Origin: Nitratireductor soli
GTDB lineage: Bacteria; Pseudomonadota; Alphaproteobacteria; Rhizobiales; Rhizobiaceae
Reading direction: 5' to 3'
NCBI RefSeq assembly: GCF_001050155.1
Contig: NZ_LFVY01000005.1
Location: forward strand, 248,001 to 312,000
Length of the DNA: 64,000 nucleotides
The notes beneath the pieces are model-generated. The model did not search any database. It was not told the DNA's origin and saw only the letters and a program-made list of their open reading frames with translations. Positions within the stretch are counted from its first letter, which is position 1. Each line of letters starts with the position of its first letter. This document shows positions 56,475 to 64,000 of this stretch, piece by piece. The position numbers and the translations under genes were made by a program.

Positions 56475-57671
56475 TCAAGTTCTCTCGGCGATGCGCGGGG
56501 TGACGGCGTCGTGAATGACCAGCGCCGCGCCGCCCAGCGCCGCGGTCAACCGGCCGCAGGCGCCACGCAAGACGCGCGGCGTGTCGCGCCCCGGCCGCAC
56601 GGCGACGGAGCCGCCGGGCAGGCTGAGCGCGGAAATCAGGTGATCGAGAACGGCGTCGGGCATCGCCCCGCCGAGGATCACCGTCTCGGGATCGAACAGG
56701 TTCTCGATCATGCCGATGGCCTGCGACAGCGGCCCCGCCGCCTCGTCCAGCCAGGCCATCAGGTGCGGGTCGCCGGCCTCGTAGAGCTGCTCTATGTCGC
56801 TGGCGCTGTTGACGGCGATCCCTGCCAGGGCGAGTTGCGCCCGCGCGGCGATGCGGCTGGCATAGGTTTCGAGACATCCCTTGTTGCCGCAGGCGCACGG
56901 GCGTCCGCCGGGCGTCATCACCACATGGCCGATTTCGCCGGCATTGCCGAAGGCGCCGCGCTGCACCTCGCCATCGGCCATCACGCCCAGGCCAAGGCCG
57001 GCACCGAAATAGACAAAGCAGAAGGTGCGCAGGCCGGAGGCGACGCCGCGCACGCGCTCGGCGACCGCCGCCGCCGTGGCGTCGTTCTCGACGATCACCG
57101 CCATGCCGAGCGCTTCCTCGAACAGGGCGACCGAATCGACCCCCTCCCAGCCCTGCAGGACAGACTGGCCGGCACCGGAAATGCCGACATTGCCGAAGGG
57201 ACCCGGCATCACCACGCCGGCGCCGAGAAGCTGCTGGCCCGAAATGTGGCCCGATACGGCGCCGGCGCTGATGGCGCGCGCCACATGCGCCACGGTGGCC
57301 GGCGAATTGTCGCTCAGCGCGACGCGCGTCGTGAACAGCGTCTCGCCTTCCAGATTGACCAAGGCGCCGAACATGGCATCGGGGCGCACTTCGATGCCGA
57401 GCGCGGCCGCCCCATCGCCGTTCAACCGGTATTGCAGCGCCGGCAGGCCGCGCCCGGCCACCTGCCGTCCCGCTTCGACCAGAAAACCATCCTCGGCCAG
57501 TTCGGCAATGATGTTGCTGACCGCCTGCGTCGACAGGCCGGAAATGCGCGCAAGCTCGGCACGGCCGACCGGCTGCTGCTCGCGCACATGGCCAAGCACC
57601 ACCTGCCGATTGTGCAGGCGCGTGCGTTCGGCGTTCGACCCGACGATGCGGCGTGGCGTTGTGAACTTCAT
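56475..57671 (-). CDS. ROK-family transcriptional regulator
   Basis: 398-residue ROK regulator. An N-terminal winged helix (HVREQQPVGRAELARISGLS, TQAVSNIIAELAEDGFLVEA) is followed by the sugar-kinase-like domain with the zinc motif CACGNKGCLETYAS and EIGHVVMTPGG. It is divergent from the sugar ABC operon and 18 bases upstream of the PIG-L gene, so it probably represses both sides until a sugar or sugar phosphate binds. Confidence 0.9.
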   Translation of the reverse strand: MKFTTPRRIVGSNAERTRLHNRQVVLGHVREQQPVGRAELARISGLSTQAVSNIIAELAEDGFLVEAGRQVAGRGLPALQYRLNGDGAAALGIEVRPDAMFGALVNLEGETLFTTRVALSDNSPATVAHVARAISAGAVSGHISGQQLLGAGVVMPGPFGNVGISGAGQSVLQGWEGVDSVALFEEALGMAVIVENDATAAAVAERVRGVASGLRTFCFVYFGAGLGLGVMADGEVQRGAFGNAGEIGHVVMTPGGRPCACGNKGCLETYASRIAARAQLALAGIAVNSASDIEQLYEAGDPHLMAWLDEAAGPLSQAIGMIENLFDPETVILGGAMPDAVLDHLISALSLPGGSVAVRPGRDTPRVLRGACGRLTAALGGAALVIHDAVTPRIAERT

Positions 57672-57685
57672 GATCTGCCTATTAA

Positions 57686-57717
57686 TTCAACTAACTTGAA
57701 TATTCAACTTGATTGAG
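57686..57717. promoter_or_regulatory. Probable ROK operator cluster
   Basis: An AT-rich island in GC-rich DNA. TTCAACTAACTTGAA (57686-57700) is a perfect dyad with a 5-base centre. TTGAATATTCAA (57696-57707) is a perfect 12-base palindrome overlapping it. TTCAACTTGATTGAG (57703-57717) is a third imperfect copy. NagC/Mlc-type regulators bind similar TTCAA/TTGAA half-sites. It starts 15 bases from the ROK gene start and covers the divergent promoters. Confidence 0.7.
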
Positions 57718-57848
57718 TTAAACGTCGAAAATTCTGTCGGATGCCCAAAGCAAGAAACCGGACAGAGGGTGAATGTTGCCGCAAGCGGGTCGATAGAGGT
57801 GCGCCGGACGCGCGCCCACGCGTTGCGGTTTATCAGGGAGCGAATGCA

Positions 57849-59114
57849 ATGAAATTGATGAACAGTTTTCGCACGTTCATGCTCGGCGCGGCGACCGCTG
57901 CGCTGACGGCCGCCTCCGCGACGACCGCCTCGGCCGTCGAGATCGAGTACTGGCAGTATTTCTTCGAGGCGCGCATCACCGCCATGGAGAAGCTGATCGA
58001 GAATTTCGAGACCGCCAATCCCGACATCACGGTCAAGATGACCCACTTCCCCTACGACGCCTACCGCACCAAGGTGGCCGCCGCCATTCCCGCTGGTCAG
58101 GGGCCGGACGTGGTGCAATTGTTCTATGGCTGGCTGAACGACTATGTCGAGGCGAAGCTGATCCAGCCGCTGCCGGCCGACGCCTTCCCGCCGGCGAAGA
58201 TCGAGGAAGACTTCTTCCCGATGGTCAAGGCCATGCGCATGGGCGACAATTACTGGGCCCTGCCGACCGCCGTGCGCTCGCTGGCGCTGTTCTACAATCA
58301 GCGCATGTTCGACGATGCCGGCATCGATCACCCGCCGGCAAACCTCGACGAACTGGTCGAGATGGCGCAGAAACTCACCCAGAAGGACGGCGCCGGAAAC
58401 CTGACCGCCGTCGGCCTGACCACCGGCATGACCGCGCAGGACCATCACTGGATCCGCGAAGTGCTGATCCGCCAATATGGCGGCGAGCCCTATCTGGACG
58501 ACTACAAGACCGTCAACTACAACAACGAAGCGGGCCTCAAGGCGTTCAACTTCTACAACGATTTGCAGGCCAAGCACGGCGTCACCAAGGCCTCGTTCAT
58601 GGATGAGCCGCAGGCCGCCTTCAAGGCCGGACGCGCCGGCATGCACATCGACGGCTCGTTCCGCATCGGCGCGCTGGAAAGCGTGCGCGGGCTGAAATGG
58701 GGCGTCGCCGAACTGCCGGCCGGCCCGGACGGCACCAAGTCCAACTACGCCTCCTATTGGGTCAACGCCATCACCTCGAAGGCCGAAGGCGAGAAACTCG
58801 CCGCCGCCGTCAAGTTCATGGAATACCTGACCACGGACGAGGCGATGCAGATCTGGCTGGAAACGGTCGGAGAACTGCCGGCCAAGCCGTCGGCGGCAAT
58901 GACCGAGAAGAACATCAACGATCCCGTCTACGGACCCTTCATCAAGGGGCTGGAATACGCCAGGACGACCGTCTTCGCCGATGAGAGCGGCCAGCGCCAG
59001 GCGATGGTCGACATGATGCAGCGCGTCGAACTGCAGGGGCAGGCGATGGATGAAAGCGTCGCCGAGGCCGCCACGGCGGAACAGAAGATCCTCGACGGAT
59101 ACTACAAGAAGTAA
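57849..59114 (+). CDS. Sugar ABC transporter substrate-binding protein (family 1)
   Basis: 421-residue exported sugar-binding protein. The signal peptide is MKLMNSFRTFMLGAATAALT with cleavage near ASAVE. Family 1 blocks follow: IEYWQYFFEARITAMEKLIE and QGPDVVQLFYGWLNDYVEAK. The ATG at 57849 follows GGGAGCG; an upstream open extension overlaps the promoter region and is rejected. It is the first gene of the ROK-controlled operon. Confidence 0.92.
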   Translation: MKLMNSFRTFMLGAATAALTAASATTASAVEIEYWQYFFEARITAMEKLIENFETANPDITVKMTHFPYDAYRTKVAAAIPAGQGPDVVQLFYGWLNDYVEAKLIQPLPADAFPPAKIEEDFFPMVKAMRMGDNYWALPTAVRSLALFYNQRMFDDAGIDHPPANLDELVEMAQKLTQKDGAGNLTAVGLTTGMTAQDHHWIREVLIRQYGGEPYLDDYKTVNYNNEAGLKAFNFYNDLQAKHGVTKASFMDEPQAAFKAGRAGMHIDGSFRIGALESVRGLKWGVAELPAGPDGTKSNYASYWVNAITSKAEGEKLAAAVKFMEYLTTDEAMQIWLETVGELPAKPSAAMTEKNINDPVYGPFIKGLEYARTTVFADESGQRQAMVDMMQRVELQGQAMDESVAEAATAEQKILDGYYKK

Positions 59115-59120
59115 GCGGCG

Positions 59121-59146
59121 GGGCGTCCGGGTTCGCCCGGACGCCC
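59121..59146 (+). other. Strong UUCG-loop hairpin after the sugar-binding protein gene
   Basis: GGGCGTCCGGG and its exact complement form an 11-base stem closed by a TTCG tetraloop, 6 bases after the stop codon. There is no T-run. Such very stable hairpins usually protect the upstream message from 3' decay and raise binding-protein levels. Confidence 0.65.
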
Positions 59147-59167
59147 AACCACATGCAGGACGGGGCA

Positions 59168-60061
59168 ATGCGCTTCTATCAAAATCTCACCATCTCGCAG
59201 AAGCAGATCGCCTGGGCCTGGACCTTCCTCGCCCTGCCGGTCCTTTTCTATGTCGTCATCCGCTTTTATCCGACGGCAAACGCCTTCGTCCTGTCGTTCC
59301 AGGAGTGGAACCTGCTTGGCGCGCGCTCTTTCACCGGCTTCGACAATTACGTCCGCCTCTACAACGATCCGGTGTTCTGGAAAGTGTTCCGCAACACCTT
59401 CCTCTATCTGATCCTCGGCACGCCGGTCAGCCTCGTCCTGTCCTTCATCATCGCCTACCACCTGGACAAGGTGCGCTTCATGCACGGCACGATCCGGGCC
59501 TTGTATTTCATCCCCTTCATGACCAGCGCGGTGGCCATGGCCTGGGTCTGGCGCTGGTTCTACCAGCCGGTGCCGATCGGCGTGTTCAACAATTTCCTGG
59601 CGACGCTCGGCTTTGGCCAGATCGAGTTCCTGAGCTCGACCACCAACGCCCTGCCCTCGGTGCTGGCGCCGGCCATCTGGGCCGGCCTCGGCTTCCAGGT
59701 GATCATCTTCATGGCCGGCCTGCGCGCCATTCCGCAAAGCTATTACGAGGCGGCGCGCATCGACGGCGTGTCGAGCTGGACGGTGCTGAGCGAGATCACG
59801 ATCCCGCTCTTGAAGCCGACCGTCGTCTTCCTCGTCGTGTTCTCGTCGATCGGCTTCCTGCGGATCTTCGACCAGGTCTACAACATGACCACCAACAATC
59901 CCGGCGGCCCGCTGAATTCCACCAAGCCGCTGGTGCTGTTGATCTACGACACGGCCTTCAACGGCTTCAACATGGGCTATGCCGCGGCGCAGACCGTGGT
60001 GCTGTTCACCATCCTTTTGATCGTCAGCCTGATCCAGCTGCGTCTGTTGAGGGATCGCTGA
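59168..60061 (+). CDS. Sugar ABC transporter permease (MalF/UgpA type)
   Basis: 297-residue permease with six helices. The EAA loop is SYYEAARIDGVSSWTVLSEI followed by TIPLL. The ATG at 59168 behind AGGACGGGG is used; an in-frame ATG at 59153 would add five residues. The next permease starts 1 base after its stop. Confidence 0.91.
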   Translation: MRFYQNLTISQKQIAWAWTFLALPVLFYVVIRFYPTANAFVLSFQEWNLLGARSFTGFDNYVRLYNDPVFWKVFRNTFLYLILGTPVSLVLSFIIAYHLDKVRFMHGTIRALYFIPFMTSAVAMAWVWRWFYQPVPIGVFNNFLATLGFGQIEFLSSTTNALPSVLAPAIWAGLGFQVIIFMAGLRAIPQSYYEAARIDGVSSWTVLSEITIPLLKPTVVFLVVFSSIGFLRIFDQVYNMTTNNPGGPLNSTKPLVLLIYDTAFNGFNMGYAAAQTVVLFTILLIVSLIQLRLLRDR

Positions 60062-60062
60062 C

Positions 60063-60944
60063 ATGAGCGTTCAAGACATAAGCGTCAAGCCGTCCACCGA
60101 CGCGCTGTTTTCCGGCTCCTCGCGCACCTCGCGGCGCAATATGGGCCAGTTCATCCGCTGGGCGCTGCTTTTCGGTGGCGGCATCCTGATGATCATGCCG
60201 ATCGTCTTCATGCTGTCGACGTCGCTCAAATTCCCCTTCGAGGTCTACAATCTCAACCTCATCCCCGAAGAGCCGACCATCGAGAACTACACCTATGTGC
60301 TCGAGGACGGCCGCTTCTATCACTGGTTCTGGAATTCGCTGATCATCGCCATCCTGACCACCGTCTCGGCCGTCTTCTTCGACGCGCTGGTCGGCTACGC
60401 GCTGTGCAAGTTCAAGTTTCCCGGCCGCTACATCGTCTTCATCGCCATCCTGTCGACCCTGATGATCCCGACCGAGATGCTGGTCATCCCGTGGTATCTG
60501 ATGAGCAAGAGTTTTGGCTGGCTCGACAGCTATTGGGGCATCATGTTCCCCGGCATGATGACCGCCTTCGGCACCTTCCTGATGAAGCAGTTCTTCGAGA
60601 CCGTGCCCGACGATTTCCTCGAGGCAGCGCGCATCGACGGGCTGAACGAGTTCCAGATCTGGTGGCAGGTGGCGATGCCGCTCGTGCGCCCGGCGCTGGC
60701 AGCCCTCGCCATCTTCGTCTTCCTCGGCAATTGGACCGCCTTCATCTGGCCGCTCATCGTCACCAATTCGGCCGACATGTACACGCTGCCCGTCGGCCTC
60801 TCCAGCTTCGGCGACGAGGTGGATGTCGCCTGGGAGCTGATCATGACGGGCGCGGCCATCTCCACCCTGCCGACGCTGGTGGTCTTCCTGGTCTTCCAGC
60901 GCTTCATCATCCGCGGCGTCGTCATGGCCGGCCTGAAGGGGTGA
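60063..60944 (+). CDS. Sugar ABC transporter permease (MalG/UgpE type)
   Basis: 293-residue permease: six helices and the EAA loop DDFLEAARIDGLNEFQIWWQ followed by VAMPL. The N-terminal cytoplasmic stretch of about 30 residues is usual for MalG partners. Closely spaced with the preceding permease and the lyase gene that follows 9 bases later. Confidence 0.92.
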   Translation: MSVQDISVKPSTDALFSGSSRTSRRNMGQFIRWALLFGGGILMIMPIVFMLSTSLKFPFEVYNLNLIPEEPTIENYTYVLEDGRFYHWFWNSLIIAILTTVSAVFFDALVGYALCKFKFPGRYIVFIAILSTLMIPTEMLVIPWYLMSKSFGWLDSYWGIMFPGMMTAFGTFLMKQFFETVPDDFLEAARIDGLNEFQIWWQVAMPLVRPALAALAIFVFLGNWTAFIWPLIVTNSADMYTLPVGLSSFGDEVDVAWELIMTGAAISTLPTLVVFLVFQRFIIRGVVMAGLKG

Positions 60945-60953
60945 CGTGAAAGA

Positions 60954-62441
60954 ATGACAATGAACGACACATTCCCCCATCCCGTCTACAAGGACACGGT
61001 GCTGGCGCCGCTGTTCGAGGGCGTCAAGGCCCACTACGTCTCCGCCTTCCGCGCCATCAACCGCGCCCATCTCGTCATGCTGGCGGAAACCGGCATCCTC
61101 AAGCCCGAGGACAGCCGCCTGATCGCCGCCGCGCTGGCCGACATCGACAAGACCGTCGACGTTTCCGCGCTGACCTACACCGGAGACGTGGAAGACTATT
61201 TCTTCCTGGTCGAGGCCGAGCTGAAAAAGCGCCTCGGGCCGGACCTCGGCGGCATGCTGCACACGGCCCGCTCGCGCAACGACATGGACCACACGGTCTT
61301 CAAGCTCACCCTGAAGCGCCACGCCGACACGCTGATCGGCAAGGCCCAGGCGCTCGCCGATGCCCTGATCGCCAAGGCGCAAGCCGAGCGCGACACGCTG
61401 ATCGTCGCCTACACGCACGGCCAGCCGGCGCAGCCCTCCACCTTCGGCCATTATCTGGCGGCGGCCGTCGAGGTGCTGTTGCGCGACATCGAGCGCCTGC
61501 AGGCGGCGCGCGCCAACATCGACCACTGTCCGATGGGCGCCGCCGCCATCACCACCAGCGGCTTCCCGATCGACCGGCAGCGCATGGCAGAGTTGCTCGG
61601 CTTTGCCGGCCCCTTGCGCAATTCCTACGGCTGCATCGCCTCGGTCGATTACGTCACCGGCTTCTACACGGCGATCAAGCTCACCTTCCTGCATCTCGGC
61701 CGCCTCATCCAGGACATGCAGTTCTGGTCCGCCTTCGAGATCGGCCAATTGCACGTGCCGGGCAGCCTGGTGCAGATCTCCTCGATCATGCCGCAGAAGC
61801 GCAACCCGGTGCCGATCGAGCATCTGCGCCACCTCGCCTCGATGACCTCAGGCCGCGCCGACGCCATCGTCAACACCATGCACAACACGCCCTTCACCGA
61901 CATGAACGACAGCGAGGGCGAGGTGCAGGTGGCCGGCTACGCCGCCTTCGCCAGCGGCGGCCGCGTGCTCGACCTGCTTGCCGCCCTCGTCAGCGCCGTC
62001 TCCATCGACGATGCGCGCGTGGCGAAGAACATCGATGCCGCCTGCATCACCGTCACCGAGCTCGCCGACACGCTGGTGCGCCGCGAAAACCTGTCCTTCC
62101 GCCAGGCGCATGAAATCGCCGCGGCCACCGCGCGCTCGGTCATCGCTGCGCACAGGCCACTCGGCGAAGGCTACGCGGCCTTCGCTGCGGCCTTCCGCGA
62201 TCTCGCCGGCCGCGACAGCGCGCTTGGCGAACCCGCCTATGCCGAAGCCGTCAGCGCCCGCCATTTCGTCGCGGTGCGCGAGCGTTTCGGTGGCCCCGGC
62301 CCGCACGCGATGGACGAGGCGCTCGCCGCGTACCGCGCAGCGCTTGCCGCCCTTTCAGAACAACAGGCCGCCGGCATCGCCCGCGCCGCCGGTGCCGAGG
62401 CCGCGCTCGAGGCCGCCTTCGACGCCCTTCTCCAGGAGTAG
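60954..62441 (+). CDS. Argininosuccinate lyase/fumarase-superfamily lyase in a sugar locus
   Basis: 495-residue lyase. The family signature SSIMPQKRNPVPIEHLRHLA is intact, as are HTARSRNDMDHTVFK near residue 103 (substrate loop) and YTHGQPAQPSTFGHYL near 160 (catalytic His region). The C-terminal domain matches argininosuccinate lyase. No arginine-biosynthesis gene is close; it lies between importer genes. A catabolic C-N lyase that releases fumarate from an N-succinyl-type conjugate is the likelier role, as known for EDDS lyase in this superfamily. Confidence 0.88.
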   Translation: MTMNDTFPHPVYKDTVLAPLFEGVKAHYVSAFRAINRAHLVMLAETGILKPEDSRLIAAALADIDKTVDVSALTYTGDVEDYFFLVEAELKKRLGPDLGGMLHTARSRNDMDHTVFKLTLKRHADTLIGKAQALADALIAKAQAERDTLIVAYTHGQPAQPSTFGHYLAAAVEVLLRDIERLQAARANIDHCPMGAAAITTSGFPIDRQRMAELLGFAGPLRNSYGCIASVDYVTGFYTAIKLTFLHLGRLIQDMQFWSAFEIGQLHVPGSLVQISSIMPQKRNPVPIEHLRHLASMTSGRADAIVNTMHNTPFTDMNDSEGEVQVAGYAAFASGGRVLDLLAALVSAVSIDDARVAKNIDAACITVTELADTLVRRENLSFRQAHEIAAATARSVIAAHRPLGEGYAAFAAAFRDLAGRDSALGEPAYAEAVSARHFVAVRERFGGPGPHAMDEALAAYRAALAALSEQQAAGIARAAGAEAALEAAFDALLQE

Positions 62442-62445
62442 ACCC

Positions 62446-63504
62446 TTGGCCACCTTGTCCATCCGCAATCTCGTCAAATCCTACGGCAAGGTCGAGGTGC
62501 TGCACGGCATCAGCCTCGATGTGGCGGATGGCGAATTCGTCGTCTTCGTCGGCCCGTCCGGCTGCGGCAAATCCACCACGCTGCGCATGATCGCCGGGCT
62601 GGAGGACATCACCGGCGGCGAGATCCACATCGGCGAACGCCTGGTCAACAATCTGGAGCCGAAGGACCGCGACATCGCCATGGTGTTCCAGAACTACGCC
62701 ATCTACCCGCACATGTCGGTGCGCAAGAACATCGGCTTCGGGCTTCGAACCTCGAAACTGCCGAAGGCCGGCAAGGACAAGCGCATCGACGAGGTGGCGG
62801 CCATCCTCGGCATGAGCGATCTGCTGGAGCGCCGTCCCAACCAGCTTTCCGGCGGCCAGCGCCAGCGCGTCGCCATCGGCCGCGCCATGGTGCGCGATCC
62901 CGCCGTCTTCCTGTTCGACGAACCCTTGTCGAACCTCGACGCGCAATTGCGCACGCAGATGCGGCTGGAGATCAAGAAACTGCACCAGCGCGTCGGCAAC
63001 ACCATCGTCTTCGTCACCCACGACCAGGTCGAGGCGATGACCATGGCCGACCGCATCGTCATCATGAAGGATGGCCATATCCAGCAGGTCGGCACGCCGC
63101 TCGAGGTCTATCACAAGCCGGCGAACATTTTTGTCGCCCAGTTCATCGGCGCGCCGTCGATGAACATGCTGCCCGGCACCTGGACCGGCGGCGGCGTCAG
63201 GCTGGCCGATGGGCTCACCGTGCCCCTGCCGGCACGCACCGCCGCCGAGGGCGCGAATGTGGTGCTCGGCCTGCGCCCAGACGATCTGGTGGTGACGAAC
63301 AAGAAGGGTTTCCTGTCGGGCCAGGTCGCTGTGGTCGAGCCGCTCGGCGCCGACACGCTCGTCTATGTCGGCGTCAACGGCCACGAGCTGATCGCCAAGG
63401 CCTCTGGCCGCGAGCCGCCGAAAGTCGGCCAGACCGTCGCGCTGACGGCCAACGCCGGCGAAATGCACCTGTTCGACGCGAAGAGCGGGGAGGCATTGCC
63501 GTGA
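62446..63504 (+). CDS. Sugar ABC transporter ATPase (UgpC/MalK type)
   Basis: 352-residue ATPase: Walker A GPSGCGKST, signature LSGGQRQRVAIGRAM, Walker B VFLFDEPLSNLD, HDQVEAMTMADRI, and a C-terminal TOBE domain (LGLRPDDLV). It starts at a TTG (62446) four bases after the lyase stop, behind AGGAG; a far longer upstream frame is a shadow of the lyase gene. Confidence 0.92.
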   Translation: MATLSIRNLVKSYGKVEVLHGISLDVADGEFVVFVGPSGCGKSTTLRMIAGLEDITGGEIHIGERLVNNLEPKDRDIAMVFQNYAIYPHMSVRKNIGFGLRTSKLPKAGKDKRIDEVAAILGMSDLLERRPNQLSGGQRQRVAIGRAMVRDPAVFLFDEPLSNLDAQLRTQMRLEIKKLHQRVGNTIVFVTHDQVEAMTMADRIVIMKDGHIQQVGTPLEVYHKPANIFVAQFIGAPSMNMLPGTWTGGGVRLADGLTVPLPARTAAEGANVVLGLRPDDLVVTNKKGFLSGQVAVVEPLGADTLVYVGVNGHELIAKASGREPPKVGQTVALTANAGEMHLFDAKSGEALP

Positions 63505-64000
63505 CGCCAAGCGACCGTTCCGGCCGCGTTCTGAGTGTCGGCAGGCTCTATTGCGATCTGATCTTCACCGGCCTGCCGAAAATGCCGACGCTCGGCGAGG
63601 AAGTGTTCGCCGGCGGGCTGTCGATCAAGCCGGGCGGCGGCGCCTTCATCACGGCCGCCTATCTGGCGGCGCTCGGCCGGCCGGTCACGCTTGCCTCGGC
63701 GCTGCCATCCGGCCCCTTCGCCGCCGCCTTGAAGAGCGAGCTCGAAGCGAGCGGCGTCGATCTTTCCGCCTCGGAACCCTCGCCCGACGGGGCTGATCCG
63801 CAAATCACCGTGGCGATGGCCGCCGGCGCCGAACGCGCCTTTCTCACCCGCCGCTCCGGCCCTGCCGTCCCGGCATCCTTCGCCGCCGTCCTGGCCGATG
63901 GCGGCTTTGCCCATCTGCATATCGGCGAGCTGGCGACGCTGGTCGAAGCCCCCTCGCTCGTGCCGCTGGCGCGCTCGGCCGGGCTGACCATCTCGCTCGA
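63501..64000 (+). CDS. PfkB-family carbohydrate kinase, cut by window end
   Basis: First 166 residues of a ribokinase-like sugar kinase. The start is a GTG whose last two bases are shared with the ATPase stop (GTGA); there is no usable ATG. The N-terminal strand SVGRLYCDLIFTGLPKMPTL and the first sugar-site motif GGGAFITAAYLAALG are visible; the asparagine usual in this motif (GG-x3-N) is replaced by isoleucine. The ATP-site part lies beyond the window. It would phosphorylate the sugar delivered by the importer. Confidence 0.85.
   Translation, partial: MTPSDRSGRVLSVGRLYCDLIFTGLPKMPTLGEEVFAGGLSIKPGGGAFITAAYLAALGRPVTLASALPSGPFAAALKSELEASGVDLSASEPSPDGADPQITVAMAAGAERAFLTRRSGPAVPASFAAVLADGGFAHLHIGELATLVEAPSLVPLARSAGLTISL

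Noticed and set aside
60954-62441. Housekeeping argininosuccinate lyase argH
   Set aside because: The signature fits the superfamily, but the gene is embedded between sugar importer genes; the biosynthetic role was not assigned.

Overview
The window is high-GC, densely packed bacterial chromosome. Gene content is dominated by ABC importers, MFS carriers and a tripartite tricarboxylate transporter, with many 4-base start/stop overlaps (ATGA, GTGA) and intergenic palindromic repeats. This suggests an alphaproteobacterium of the order Hyphomicrobiales, close to Mesorhizobium or Phyllobacteriaceae relatives. That placement is inferred from gene style only; there is no rRNA, tRNA, CRISPR array, prophage or insertion sequence. 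The region reads as an accessory catabolic block made of separate uptake-plus-hydrolysis modules, each with its own regulator.

Layout. (1) 1-4282, plus strand: end of an ABC importer (permease, ATPase), an MFS carrier, and a Tat-exported alpha/beta-hydrolase-fold protein whose nucleophile serine is replaced by alanine; the last two share a 41-base operator-like site. (2) 4420-18289, minus strand: an amide-utilisation locus. It reads NCS1 permease, MetX-like alpha/beta protein, amide sensor AmiC, ANTAR antiterminator AmiR, five-gene amide/urea-type ABC importer, aliphatic amidase AmiE, MoxR-type AAA+ ATPase and VWA protein. Two leaders (13517-13763 and 18062-18289) have matching promoters, hexaloop hairpins and intrinsic terminators, as expected for AmiR-controlled antitermination. 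(3) 18415-29797: a MarR-controlled divergent locus. It holds a dipeptide-type ABC importer split over both strands, creatininase-family amidohydrolase, isoaspartyl peptidase, ApbA-type reductase, FAD reductase and a polysaccharide deacetylase-family protein. (4) 30037-35421: an oxalate/formate-type MFS carrier with a sigma54 promoter and two activator sites, next to its probable sensor kinase and NtrC-type regulator. (5) 35468-46564: an IclR-centred divergon. Urocanase, class III CoA-transferase and quinone oxidoreductase lie on one side; a TrpX-type ABC importer, AhpD-like protein, HisC-like aminotransferase, FAD-linked 2-hydroxyacid oxidase and DUF1330 protein lie on the other. (6) 46802-53201: a TctDE two-component system with a co-transcribed periplasmic binding protein, divergent from tctCBA. 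(7) 53209-64000: a ROK-controlled sugar locus with EamA exporter, PIG-L deacetylase, sugar ABC importer, argininosuccinate-lyase-family enzyme and a PfkB kinase cut by the window end.

The strongest new-looking feature is the amide locus control region. One intergenic leader appears to carry two antitermination modules in series, each made of a hexaloop hairpin pair and a terminator. The hairpin pair of the first module matches the known ANTAR-binding consensus (A1 and G4 in both loops). The same promoter layout recurs in front of the permease gene 4.5 kb upstream. The sigma54 circuit, the paired MarR palindromes and the repeated 41-base operator are also directly visible in the sequence.
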